In this document: in pieces, positions 9,267-19,468 of the stretch
How the letters are laid out: the number at the start of each line of letters is the position of its first letter
Numbering within the stretch: position 1 is the stretch's first letter
Assembly: GCA_963576725.1 (NCBI GenBank)
Contig: OY755242.1
Coordinates: 63,802,324 to 63,866,323, forward strand
DNA length: 64,000 nucleotides
Direction of reading: 5' to 3'
Origin: Azorinus chamasolen
Taxonomy: Eukaryota; Mollusca; Bivalvia; Cardiida; Solecurtidae
The notes under the pieces: generated by a model
Told to the model about the DNA's origin: nothing
Databases searched by the model: none
Seen by the model: the letters and a program-made list of their open reading frames with translations, nothing else
Program-made: the position numbers and the translations under genes

Positions 9267-9689
9267 CAGAACATGTCTTAAGCGGTCATTCACTTATTGA
9301 AAATAATAGACTGAAAAACCAGGTGGTTTCTTAATGCAGGGCAAAAGTAATACAGAAAGCTCTTATAGGAGCTTTCTGCATTACTTTTGACCTGCATTAT
9401 GTTATCACCTGCCTTACAGTCAAATAATTATACCTCTCTTTGATGGCCGATTAACCCTTTCCCTCATATAAATGTGTTTTCACGCATTTGCAAACTGAGT
9501 AGACTCAGATTGATCAGGGTATGTTCTGTTTGCTAATAGAATTTGATAGATCAGTTTCTTTGCTTTCTAAAATGTCTACAATGTTTCAACTTCCATATTT
9601 CTTTATAGCTATTTTTTAATGAATATTCAGTAGGTATTAAAATTTGGAATTAACACAGAACAGGGAAATGGTTAAGACAGGTTCTACTG
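9267..9689. repeat. TA-F MITE hosting an A element
   Basis: TA 9265-9266 and 9690-9691. Left end CAGAACATGTCTTAAGCGG, palindrome about 9330-9412, and the A element inside the right-end TTAA: GGCCGA|A|GACAGGTTCTACTG. Confidence 0.9.
9455..9671 (+). repeat. TTAA-A MITE, core tip deleted, inside F
   Basis: TTAA 9451-9454 and 9672-9675. CCCTTTCCCTCATATAAATG ... CAGGGAAATGG. The core reads GCAAACTGAGTAGACTCAGAT directly into TGATCAGGG, so the tip is missing. Confidence 0.9.
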
Positions 9690-9692
9690 TAC

Positions 9693-9735
9693 TTGCAAAC
9701 TGAGCAGACCCTGATCAGACAGCTCCAACATGAGA
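9693..9735. repeat. Isolated core arm
   Basis: GCAAACTGAGCAGACCCTGAT CAGACAGCTCC with no opposing arm. Confidence 0.5.
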
Positions 9736-9768
9736 TATAATTATACGATCACGGTCTCTTCTGTTCAC

Positions 9769-10251
9769 ACGGTTTACCCTAGTTGCCTATTGGCCGGATA
9801 ATGAAAATAAAGGTTAATCCATTCCTTCATAGGCTATTTTTAGACACAACCTCTTTGAATAAAACCGAAAACGAGCATTTACTAGAGAAAATGAAAACTT
9901 GTAGAATTGTGTAGTATTGAAACCATCGTGAAATAGAGCATTTGCTTTACAGAGGCGTCGAAAGGCGTCAATATGAGGGAATGTGTTACTTCGACTAATT
10001 TTCACATCATCCATTGATTTTCAGAAGAATCAAATAACATGTTGCTTCATCGTTTCACATGATTCTTTGTATCTATTTGATTATCGCTGTATATCGATGT
10101 TTGCACCGTGTCAAAAGTTTTTGTTTATAAAATATGTCATATGCACTTTTATTTTGCGTTGCAACGTGTTCGTAAACAACACAATATGACCATGTACAGC
10201 GACACCTAAATTGAAAATACATCAATGGAACATAAGCAATCAGTGTAGATA
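9769..10251 (+). repeat. Local segmental duplication, copy 2
   Basis: Partner of 8536-9264. Holds a hairpin-deleted C (9818-9985) and an empty site for the 8815 insertion. The shared non-MITE stretch runs from CATCGTTTCACATGATT to ATCAATGGAACATAAGC. Confidence 0.8.
9818..9985 (-). repeat. TTAA-C MITE, right hairpin arm deleted
   Basis: TTAA 9814-9817. GAAACCATCGTGAAATAGAGCATTTGC runs straight into TTTACAGAGGCG. Same insertion as 8555-8782, but its hairpin has collapsed. Confidence 0.85.
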
Positions 10252-10425
10252 CTGAACAGTAGGCTCCTGAAGAAGCTCAAGTCAGGCTTTGCATTGTTTT
10301 CTGAACTAGTCGATTTCAATAGTTTATGTATTTTTGTTTGCGGTGGCCGTCAACGTGAAAAACGGATAGGTTCAATTTGAAGGAGCTGAACATAATTTCG
10401 GTTGAATTGGAGTAGTTTCCTTGCA

Positions 10426-10611
10426 CAATAGAACCTGTCGTAAATGGTCATTCATTAATTGAACATAAGGGTATCAAAAAGCAGGTGCTTGCTAAATACA
10501 GGGCTAAGGTAATACAGTAAACTTCTGTAAGAGCTTTCGGTATTACCTGCATTAAGCTACTAACTGCCTTAAAGTCCTCTTTTGGATAGCCGCTTCAGAC
10601 AGGTCATACTA
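10426..10611. repeat. TA-F MITE
   Basis: CAATAGAACCTGTCGTAAATGGTC ... GCCGCTTCAGACAGGTCATAC. Degenerate palindrome in the middle. A core remnant lies at about 10253-10310. Confidence 0.7.
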
Positions 10612-10806
10612 TAATTGACATGTATACATTTGTAAAGGAGTCAATGAGGGCAAACTATTCAGCGTCAAGCTCTAAGATCGTCTCATTAAAATGGCAATAT
10701 GCATGTTTTTTCAACCCTTTGCTATAAAGAAAACATCAAAGTATAAATATAGATAGGACAAAGGAGCTAACTGATATGAATCTATTCGTTTTGTAAGGGT
10801 GTTAAA
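10612..10806. other. No recognised feature
   Basis: No gene or known repeat seen. Confidence 0.4.
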
Positions 10807-10808
10807 AT

Positions 10809-11246
10809 AGTAGAACGGGTCATTCATTTATTGAACATAGTAGTCTAAAAAGCAGGTGGATGCTTAACCCTTTCCCTCATATAAACCTGTTTTCACGCAT
10901 TTGCAAACAGAGTAGACCCAGATCAGACGGCTCCTAGAGGAGCCGTCTGATCAGAGTCTGCTCTGTTTGCTGATATAATTTGATAGATCTGTTTCTTTGC
11001 TTTCTAAAATGTGTACAATATTCCACCTTCAATATTTCTTTAAAATTATTTGATTAATGAATACTCAGTAGGTATTGAAATTTGGCCTAAATACAGAACA
11101 GGGAAAGGGTTAATGCAGGTCATAATTAATGCAGAAAGCTCCTATAGGAGCTTTCTGTTTTATGTTTGACCTGCATTAAGCTACCATCTGCCTCACAGTT
11201 AAATAATTATACCTCTTTTTGATGGCCGCTTCAGACATGTTCTACT
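10809..11246. repeat. TA-F MITE hosting an A element
   Basis: F left arm AGCAGGTGGATGCTTAA ends at 10867. F resumes TTAATGCAGGTCATAATTAATGC at 11110. The hairpin closes at GCTCCTATAGGAGC. The insertion target is the TTAA of GCTTAATGCAG. Confidence 0.9.
10868..11109 (+). repeat. TTAA-A MITE, intact reference copy
   Basis: TTAA 10864-10867 and 11110-11113. 242 bp. Core 10903-10970 (68 nt) with tip CTCCTAGAGGAG. Confidence 0.95.
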
Positions 11247-11419
11247 ATATGTAGAATAAAAGACGAGATTCCGTTTGCAGTGCCATTGTGCGAGTTTGGT
11301 ATGCAAACATAATCCAGATTTATTGTAAATGGGTCAAATGTTGTTGTTGGTGGTGTTGTTTTTTCACACATATTAAATATATTATATACTATATATTTAT
11401 AGTTTCTAATTTTGATATA

Positions 11420-11540
11420 CAGTAGGAGCTCGCTAATCCTAACTTTTAATATGAAAAACCCCTGATAATGGTTTAGACTTAGACAGGAGGTTGTTAAATG
11501 AACAGTGAAAACATGCAGAAATCTCCCATTACTTGTATAA
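11420..11540. repeat. TA-family left half, decayed
   Basis: TA then CAGTAGGAGCTCGCTAATCC ... ACATGCAGAAATCTCCC. Nothing recognised at 11250-11415. Confidence 0.45.
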
Positions 11541-11582
11541 GCAAATACATCAGAGCCAGAGTATTATGGAGTAATGGATTAA

Positions 11583-11823
11583 CCACTTCCCTGTTCAATG
11601 TTCGTGTAAGAAATAATGACATCATGAATATTTATTATCTGATATATCTATAATGTAAAATTTTCAAGAATTTTTTTACTTTGAGATAAACTGTAGAAAG
11701 AGATCTATATCATGCCAAAAGCAAACAGAGTAGACCCTGATCAGACGGCTCCAATAGGAACCGTCTGATCTGGGTAAACCCTGTTTACAAATGCAAGAAA
11801 AAACGTTTATATAAAGGAAAGGA
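11583..11823 (-). repeat. TTAA-B MITE
   Basis: TTAA 11579-11582, core 11721-11789 (CAGACGGCTCCAATAGGAACCG), end ATATAAAGGAAAGG with TTAA mutated to TTAC. Confidence 0.85.
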
Positions 11824-11917
11824 TTTACAAAATTCATGAAAATATAAGGGTAACTGTACTGTATTGTGTTCCATATGATCATTATTGAACATCGTTGCTA
11901 TTGCCCAATATTGTAAC

Positions 11918-12083
11918 ATCTCTCCAAATCGGTCATTTAGTGAAGAAAAATAAAATCTTTTTAGGCAGGCGGTTGGTGAAAGGGGGTTTCTGCATAACTT
12001 TCAGCCTGCATTAAGCTACAACATGTCGTACAGATGGACATACATACTAATTTAAACGTCCGGTTTAGAGTGGCATTTCTGTT
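11918..12083. repeat. TA-F MITE, decayed
   Basis: AAATCGGTCATTTAGTGAAG ... GGCAGGCGGTTGG ... CAGCCTGCATTAAGCTACAAC. Confidence 0.5.
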
Positions 12084-12385
12084 AATTACATCGGTTCTCT
12101 TGTCACAATATTCATCATATACAACATGTCCGTATACACAAGAGTCAAAAAGCAGATTTGTTAGAGTACAAAAGACTATTTGACCTTTTTATCGCTTATA
12201 TTGACAAAGTCATTCACGGAGGGGGAAATTATTGAATTTATTAAGAGCAATTTTATCTCCAGATATCCAACTGATTTATACAGGAGTAAATATTAAATAC
12301 TTGCAAAACGATTACAAATGACGGAACCGATAACGCTGTTCCCTATACAAATATTGACGTAGATAAAACTAGATACTTTATAGTA
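12084..12385. other. No recognised feature
   Basis: 300 bp without gene or known repeat. Confidence 0.4.
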
Positions 12386-12465
12386 ATTTAACCCTTATTT
12401 GGCTCTCCGCAACCTGAGTCACTTTGTAAACAGTTTGGATACAGATGAGACGTCGCGTAATTTAA

Positions 12466-13006
12466 CACCTTCCTTTGGTGGCGGTGGTCTAGTGGTAACG
12501 CGCTTGACTATCAGTCCGGAAGTCCGGGGTTCAAATCCCGGTTTCTCCCGGAAATTTCAGAGACGCTTTTCCGTGTCTCCCACCCGCACATCCTCTCCAC
12601 CCAGGGGGTTAAAATGGGTACCTGTGAGGGTCACTCGCCGGTACTGCGGCTGCATGATTGTGCCATATGTTAGCAGTGCTCAATATTGTAGGCCAATGAC
12701 TCAATGACCAGGGGAGTAAATGTACAGTCGGCTGAGCGGTCATTCGGACTGAAAGTAGACTATAACTAGGTACTTTACTTTTTACCTTCCCTCCTAGTGA
12801 CGCCGTTTGACGTCTCTTTGGAAGTCACATTTTGAATGAAACCATTGTGATAAATAGAGCATTTGTTCCATAGGAGTAAATGCTCTATTTATCACAATGG
12901 TTTCAAAACTACACAATTCTGAATTTTTCCCTTTTCTCTAGTAAATGCTCCTTTTTGGTAGATATATTCAAAAGGTAGGGTCTAAAATAGTGTATGAGAG
13001 AATGAG
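12466..13006 (+). repeat. TTAA-C MITE carrying a SINE
   Basis: TTAA 12462-12465 and 13007-13010. CACCTTCC is split from CTCCTAGTGACGCC by the SINE. Palindrome about 12838-12905 intact. Confidence 0.85.
12474..12783 (+). repeat. tRNA-derived SINE, youngest layer
   Basis: Flanked by a 7-bp duplication ACCTTCC (12467-12473, 12784-12790) made from the C terminus. tRNA-like head 12477-12551 with A box TGGTCTAGTGGTAACGC and B box GGTTCAAATCCC, then a body with GGTTAAAATGGGTACC. Not a tRNA gene: the anticodon stem is poor and it carries a 230-bp body. Confidence 0.85.
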
Positions 13007-13098
13007 TTAACTCGGCGTCTCATAAAGATTCAAACGGCTTGACCCTTGGACAGTAGTTTTTTCTAAAGCTTACTCGAATAGGACGTAGTCAATATTAA

Positions 13099-13319
13099 CT
13101 CATTCTCTCCTAGGCTATTTTTAGACACAACCTCTTTGAATAAAACTACCGAAAAGTAGCATTAACTATAGAAAAGGAGAGTTTTAGAACTGTGAAGTAT
13201 TGAAACCATTGTGGTAAATAGAGCATTTGCTCCTATGGAGCAAATGCTCTATTTATCACAATGGTTTCAAAATGTGAATTTTATAGAGGCGCAAAAATGC
13301 GTCACTAGGGGACAATGTG
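13099..13319 (-). repeat. TTAA-C MITE, complete
   Basis: TTAA 13095-13098 and 13320-13323. Palindrome about 13202-13269. 221 bp. Its right TTAA is also the left TTAA of the next element. Confidence 0.9.
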
Positions 13320-13323
13320 TTAA

Positions 13324-13584
13324 CCCTGTCCCCAATGAACAAAGTATGCATGACTTTATCACTTCATGGTTATTCATTTACATGTACTTAGTATTTATAC
13401 TGATTTGTATTGTTTTTCAAAGGAAATGTTAGTTTAGATAAAAACCGTAGAATCAAATCTACATGTATATATAATTCCATAAGCAAACAGAACATCCCTG
13501 ATCAGACAGCACCTACAGGAACTGTCTGATCGGGGTCTACTATGTGTTCAAAGTCATGAAAATGCGTTTATATGAAGTAAAAGG
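13324..13584 (-). repeat. TTAA-B MITE sharing a TTAA with C
   Basis: Starts CCCTGTCCCCAATGAAC after TTAA 13320-13323. Core 13483-13549 (CAGACAGCACCTACAGGAACTGTCTG). Ends GAAGTAAAAGG with TTGA. Confidence 0.8.
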
Positions 13585-13689
13585 TTGAACAGGTCCATAT
13601 TTGAGCAGCTATCATTCTTTCACAGTAGAGGTAAATGTAAGTACATGTATTTAGCATGTCAATCTAATGTTTCTTTGTCCACATTTTCG

Positions 13690-13850
13690 TGCAGTTTATT
13701 TTCACAACGTAAGGTATAATCAGATTGCAACAATTGCAACCGAGATGTCAAACAGTTTGGCACTTCACAAGACGCTGACCTACTTGGCGTCTAATCAGGG
13801 TCTAAGCCGTTTGCAAACATCAAAACACAATTTGGCAGTAGCACTCTAAA
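13690..13850. repeat. E/S-type element, decayed
   Basis: Core 13749-13818: CAAACAGTTTGGCACTTCAC ... GGCGTCTAATCAGGGTCTAA. Termini not found. 13851-14017 holds nothing recognised. Confidence 0.5.
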
Positions 13851-14021
13851 GATTCAAATACTTTATAAAATTGGAAAATAAGTTTGCGTGCTCTTTTATG
13901 GGAATTGTTAAAATATTTTAATTAAATGTTTGCAGGAGTTTTAACTCGTAATTTAGCGGCATGCAGAAAAGCTAATAACAGAAGCAAATGAAAGGGAAAC
14001 ATGTTTTCGTTTATAATTTAA

Positions 14022-14265
14022 CCCTTTCCCTGTTCTATATTTATTTAAAATTTCAATAACTGCTGAATATTCATGGACAACATAGTTATTATGAAATATT
14101 TAAGGTGGAACATTGTAGCAATTTTAGGAACTAAAGAAACAGATTTTTCAAATTCCTCTAGCAAACAGACCAGACCCTGATCAGACGGCTCCTGTAGGAG
14201 CCGTCTGATATGGGTCTTCACTGTTTGAAATTGCGTGAAAAGACGTCAAAATATTAAGGAAATGG
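14022..14265 (-). repeat. TTAA-A MITE, complete
   Basis: TTAA 14018-14021 and 14266-14269. CCCTTTCCCTGTTCTATATT ..., core 14161-14228, 244 bp. Confidence 0.9.
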
Positions 14266-14445
14266 TTAACTTGCACCGATAAGTCACGTATCAAAGCTAT
14301 GCTTTAATAATCCGACATAGCAGTGTGGGCGATGTCGTTATTGCGATTTTATGAAAAACTTTAATTTACTTGAGTACCACATTCATATCCCCGTATCGAC
14401 CAGAATATGAGTTATTAACAAATGTCGATTAATAAGATATCTGAA

Positions 14446-14668
14446 TCCTTTACATCATACATACGCCTTATAATGGTTTTGCAAACAGAGTAGACCCAGG
14501 AGCCGTCTGATCAGGGTCTGTTCTGTTTGCTTTTGATATGCATTGTAATATAAATCTGATTCTATCGTTTTGTTCACGATAAAAAAGCTTTTTGTTCATA
14601 AAACCATTATAAAAGTTCAGTAAATTAATATCCATGACGCCATTATTTCTTACCTGAACATCCGTGCG
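14446..14668 (+). repeat. TTAA-B MITE, core partly deleted
   Basis: Core 14484-14530 reads GCAAACAGAGTAGACCCAGG AGCCGTCTGATCAGGG: the inner left arm is missing while the right is complete. TTAA 14669-14672 at right. Confidence 0.8.
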
Positions 14669-14672
14669 TTAA

Positions 14673-14873
14673 TTCTTTCGCTGCCAAATTTTTATCGTCT
14701 GCAAACATTGTCGTCTGCTACAATTTTCTTTTTCCCCTAAGTTTTGTTTAAAAAAAGTAGTCGTAAGTAACAAACAGATTAGATCTTGATGAGACGCCGA
14801 GTTACTTGGCGTCTCATCTGGATCCAAACTGTTTGTATAAGTAATCACAAATACGACATTCTCAACGAAAAGA
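14673..14873 (-). repeat. TTAA-E MITE
   Basis: TTAA 14669-14672 shared with the B element. TTCTTTCGCTGCC ..., core 14771-14835 with tip GCCGAGTTACTTGGC, ends ACGAAAAGAG. Confidence 0.8.
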
Positions 14874-14880
14874 GTTATTG

Positions 14881-16635
14881 AGATTAATGAACCCTCTACC
14901 TCTTAGATAGGTCCTGTAATTAATGAACCCTCTGCCTCTTAGATAGATCCTGTAATGAGTTAATGAGCTGAATGAACCCTCTACCTCTTAGATATGTCCT
15001 GTAATTAATGAACCCTCTACCTCTTAGATAGGTCCTGTAATGAGTTAATGAGCTTAATGAACCCTCTACCTCTTAGATAAGTCCTGTAATTAATGAACCC
15101 TCTACCTCTTAGATAGGTCCTGTAATGAGTTAATGAGATTAATGAACCCTCTACCTCGTAGATAGGTCCTGTAATGAGTTAATGAGATTAATGAACCCTC
15201 TACCTCATAGATCGATCCTGTAATTAATGAACCCTCTACCTCTTAGATAGGTCCTGTAATGAGTTAATGAGATTAATGAACCCTCTACCTCATAGATCGA
15301 TCCTGTAATTAATGAACCCTCTACCTCTTAGATAGGTCCTGTAATGAGTTAATGAGATTAATGAACCCTCTACCTCATAGATCGATCCTGTAATTAATGA
15401 ACCCTCTACCTCTTAGATAGGTCCTGTAATGAGTTAATGAGATTAATGAACCCTCTACCTCATAGATCGATCCTGTAATTAATGAACCCTCTACCTCATA
15501 GATCGATCCTGTAATTAATGAACCCTCTACCTCTTAGATAGGTCCTGTAATGAGTTAATGAGATTAATGAACCCTCTACCTCATAGATCGATCCTGTAAT
15601 TAATGAACCCTCTACCTCTTAGATAGGTCCTGTAATGAGTTAATGAGATTAATGAACCCTCTACCTCATAGATCGATCCTGTAATTAATGAACCCTCTAC
15701 CTCTTAGATAGGTCCTGTAATGAGTTAATGAGATTAATGAACCCTCTACCTTATAGATAGGTCCTGTAATGAGTTAATGAGATTAATGAACCCTCTACCT
15801 CATAGATCGATCCTGTAATTAATGAACCCTCTACCTCTTAGATAGGTCCTGTAATGAGTTAATGAGATTAATGAACCCTCTACCTCTTAGATAGGTCCTG
15901 TAATGAGTTAATGAGATTAATGAACCCTCTACCTCATAGATCGATCCTGTAATTAATGAACCCTCTACCTCTTAGATAGGTCCTGTAATGAGTTAATGAG
16001 ATTAATGAACCCTCTACCTCTTAGATAGGTCCTGTAATGAGTTAATGAGATTAATGAACCCTCTACCTCATAGATCGATCCTGTAATTAATGAACCCTCT
16101 ACCTCTTAGATAGGTCCTGTAATGAGTTAATGAGATTAATGAACCCTCTACCTCTTAGATAGGTCCTGTAATGAGTTAATGAGATTAATGAACCCTCTAC
16201 CTCATAGATCGATCCTGTAATTAATGAACCCTCTACCTCTTAGATAGGTCCTGTAATGAGTTAATGACATTAATGAACCCTCTACCTCATAGATCGATCC
16301 TGTAATTAATGAACCCTCTACCTCTTAGATAGGTCATGTAATGAGTTAATGAGATTAATGAACCCTCTACCTCATAGATCGATCCTGTAATTAATGAACC
16401 CTCTACCTCTTAGATAGGTCCTGTAATGAGTTAATGAGATTAATGAACCCTCTACCTCATAGATCGATCCTGTAATTAATGAACCCTCTACCTCTTAGAT
16501 AGGTCCTGTAATGAGTTAATGAGATTAATGAACCCTCTACCTCTTAGATAGGTCCTGTAATTAATGAACCCTCTACCTCTTAGATAGGTCCTGTAATTAA
16601 TGAACCCTCTACCTCTTAGATAGGTCCTGTAATGC
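14881..16635 (+). repeat. Satellite with alternating 36- and 49-bp monomers
   Basis: Base monomer TTAATGAACCCTCTACCTC + TTAGATAGGTCCTGTAA (36 bp). Every second monomer adds 13 bp (TGAGTTAATGAGA), giving 49 bp. In the regular part, 36-mers carry CATAGATCGATCC and 49-mers CTTAGATAGGTCC, so the higher-order unit is 85 bp. Runs of consecutive 36-mers at the right end (16545-16635) and irregular order at the left (14881-15110) mark array edges. Confidence 0.95.
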
Positions 16636-16636
16636 C

Positions 16637-16693
16637 TTAGCAAACACCGTAGATCCAGACCAGACGGATCGTGTAGGACCATGCTTCGTTTGC
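16637..16693. repeat. Core remnant at satellite edge
   Basis: AGCAAACACCGTAGATCCAGA ... GCTTCGTTTGC. The satellite appears to have grown inside or beside a palindromic element. Confidence 0.45.
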
Positions 16694-16747
16694 TTATGCA
16701 ATAGTACAGTTTCTACCATGATCGAACATGCTCTTGTACAAATTTAA

Positions 16748-16968
16748 CCCATTTGCCCCCATGATCCCATATATGGGACGTAGGCAAACAATGTAGACTC
16801 TGATCAGACGCCGCATTATGCGGCGTCTGATCAGAGTTAACACTGTTTGCTGATAGGAATTTCAATATTAAACCAAACGAAATTGACAATTTAGGCCAGG
16901 CACCCCTTAGATAAAGAATGGACAAATCCAATATATAATCATGGAAGAATCCATTGGGAGCAAATGGG
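16748..16968 (+). repeat. TTAA-L MITE, complete
   Basis: TTAA 16744-16747 and 16969-16972. CCCATTTGCC ... GCAAATGGG. Core 16784-16850 (67 nt) with tip GCCGCATTATGCGGC. 221 bp. Confidence 0.9.
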
Positions 16969-17007
16969 TTAATTTAAATAATAATCACAGTGTCATTACA
17001 CGGAGGG

Positions 17008-17045
17008 TATCGGCGTCTTATAAGGATCCAAGGATCCAAACTGCT
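17008..17045. repeat. E/S core right-arm remnant
   Basis: ATCGGCGTCTTATAAGGATCC AAGGATCCAAACTGC, with a local duplication of AAGGATCC. Confidence 0.45.
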
Positions 17046-17695
17046 AGTTAGTATTAGTATGAAAAGATGAGAAATATATATGTCTGTGAAGCTGGCTCGG
17101 AGGTCGCCTATCGACTTTCGTCTTCATATATACATGTATAAGGAAACTGCAGGTCGTGCTTGAAATATATACACCCCGGTCTTAGTCTTACAGAGCTCCA
17201 GATAATGGTGCGTACCTATGTTGAACCGCAAATTTCACGCCACCCATTTTTCACACGTGTGAAATTTGCGGCCCCAATTTTCACATAATTTGTGAAAATT
17301 GCGTTTTGTTCCTATACCCCCCTTCAAAGCCCGACGCATTTTTCACATATGTGAAAAATGCGTCGAGACGATGTTCTAAAATATTCACTTCAAAACACGC
17401 GACCCATTTTTCACACGTGAGAATATATTGAAGTGGACAAATGTCTTTGGTCATTTCGGTTATAGACCAAGGTCGCAGGGATCGAAATGCCTGATTTGTA
17501 TTACAATTCAGAAGTTGATTTGGGTGCTTACTCAATATACTTATTTGATTAAAATATAATTATGGGTCACGTGGGAAAAACATATTTGGAGTTCCTTGTT
17601 AATCCTTTAGCGTCCACATATTTAATATGCATTATGATTGTGTCTGCATTTGATGCCCCCGTGTTGGCGCACATCTTGTTGCCGCTGTACATAGT

Positions 17696-18159
17696 GTCGC
17701 CGGCGACCATCTCTGCTGAAACAAATGGAACATATTGTCGACGGCATTAATATGTGCCGAAGTTTTCGGCACATTTTAATGCTGAACTGCACAAATTGTC
17801 GCCGGCGACGGTAATGGTGCTGTTTAAGGGTATTTCTGCCGACAAAATATCGAACGCCTTTAACGACGAACAAATTGACGACAGAGAACATACATATGGA
17901 TGAAACGACAAACAGCCGGACGGATATGTGATCCTGTCAAAACAGTTGACACAATACAGAGCTTTTGATTATCATTGGCACAATTACACTGTTGTATCGT
18001 AAACCACCGACTACTATAATTTTGATTTCCCGACAAACGACAATATGATAGTGGCGTAACCCTTGTGCACGTATTGTCGCCGGTGCTGACAACTTTGGCA
18101 CATACTGTCGCCGGCGACAATATATGCCGCTTGTTTTGACATACATTGTTGCCGGCGAC
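17696..18159. repeat. Cluster of GTCGCCGGCGAC palindromes
   Basis: Perfect 12-mers at 17696, 17798 and 18107, near-perfect ones at 18076 and 18148, often next to GCACA(A/T). CG-rich words stand out in this AT-rich DNA. Inside K. Confidence 0.7.
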
Positions 18160-18368
18160 GATATGTACACCGTCGATAGTTCTTATAGTTTGACATCATT
18201 ATGTTCCTTGTGAAAAGGATTATTTCAGTTACCATACTTCGTCTTTTACCTGTTTTTTTATCTTTACTTTAGCATTGTCGGAAATCGCAGGCCCACCGAA
18301 ATTATTGTGTTTCGCAAACACATCTTGTTTGTGAGAATGCCAAATCTCTTGGGAGAAAAGAATGTGGA

Positions 18369-18436
18369 TGTCAAACAATTTGAATCACAGATCTCACACC
18401 AAGTCACTCGGCATTTGACCTTAAACTGTTTGCAGA
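18369..18436. repeat. E/S-type core, decayed
   Basis: TCAAACAATTTGAATCACAGATC ... GGCATTTGACCTTAAACTGTTTGC. A further fragment (GTGAGACGCCG) lies near 18750. Confidence 0.45.
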
Positions 18437-18842
18437 CGTCATCAAGTCCATAACATCTTAAGGGATATGACTAAAAGTACTATAAAAATAAAAGCAATGC
18501 ATAGATATTAGTTTAATGTTTAATTGTATGGACAATGTGTCACAATGTAAAGTACTAATAAAAATCCAATAGAGCGATCGACTAACGAAGTGACATGCAG
18601 CGACTCTCATTACCTCGAAATCATCTGAACCCTTGATTATATTTTCGAAATTGGCGATGGGCGGTTTTTCAATAAACAATAAGACAACAAATGCACATAT
18701 GCTGTTTTCCTTGTGTAAAATGAATACGGGCATCGAAAGCAGTACGGAACCAAGTGAGACGCCGATTCGATGTAAGCAAGAGTTCGACTTATTCCAGTTC
18801 GAAGTAACGTGAGTCAACTGCACATAATGCATCAAAACTTAA

Positions 18843-19014
18843 CCCTTATCACATTAATATTCGTCAGCCCAAAATCACGGCTACTCATATTTCGAATATC
18901 AACTGATTTGCTCAATTTTAGGAAGCTATTGGCTGGGTATTAAGCAGCAAATGAGACCAAAGTTGGCGTCTCATCTGCAGTAAAGCGGCACGGTCGCACT
19001 TAGCGTGATAAAGG
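18843..19014. repeat. TTAA element with S-like ends
   Basis: TTAA 18839-18842 and 19015-19018. CCCTTATCACATTAA ... TTAGCGTGATAAAGG. Decayed hairpin GCAAATGAGACC / GGCGTCTCATCTGC. Confidence 0.65.
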
Positions 19015-19077
19015 TTAAAATATTATTTTCAAAATACATGTAAAATGAAATCTGCCCACAACGATTATTCAAATGAA

Positions 19078-19180
19078 GAAAAGTAATGCAGAACGTTCAT
19101 GGCTCCCATGTTCTGCAATAGTTCCGACCTGTACCAAGCGGTCACCTGTCTAATAAGGCTCATTTACAGTACTGTGAACG
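19078..19180. repeat. TA-F MITE, decayed
   Basis: AAAAGTAATGCAGAACG ... CCATGTTCTGC ... CGGTCACCTGTC. Confidence 0.5.
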
Positions 19181-19468
19181 TGTTTGTCGTCATGACTACT
19201 TAATCCTGACGAATGCATATTCTCTGCAACAAGTTTGACACAAAATTTGGATGGTTCACCTTTCCTTCAAAGTTTAGTTAGTTCAAACATATTTATTTCC
19301 ACTTTGAATACATGTAACAGTATGATATGACAATAACGGTGATAATATGAAATAGGTCGAAATGGATCGAACCGAAAGCACATATGCTTATTCGGGTTCT
19401 TTTATTTTATATATTCGGTAATTGGATAATTCCTTATATCATAATTTGTGTCACCATATACTACAGTA

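Larger units (their letters stand above)
12392..13085 (+). repeat. TTAA-S MITE, host of a two-layer nest
   Basis: TTAA 12388-12391, CCCTTATTTGGC ... TAAACAGTTTGGATACAGATG, then C (with its SINE) at the hairpin tip. The right arm CTCGGCGTCTCATAAAGATTC ... GGCTTGAC resumes at 13011. Right terminus unclear. Confidence 0.75.

Noticed and set aside
12477..12551. tRNA gene
   Set aside because: A and B boxes are present but the anticodon stem is poor, a 230-bp body follows and a 7-bp target duplication surrounds it: a SINE.
14881..16635. CRISPR-like array
   Set aside because: Repeats are contiguous with no unique spacers, in eukaryotic DNA: a satellite.
18458..18835. 125-codon open frame on the minus strand
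   Set aside because: No domain or start context; lies inside element K and overlaps a core fragment. Composition fits chance in AT-rich DNA.
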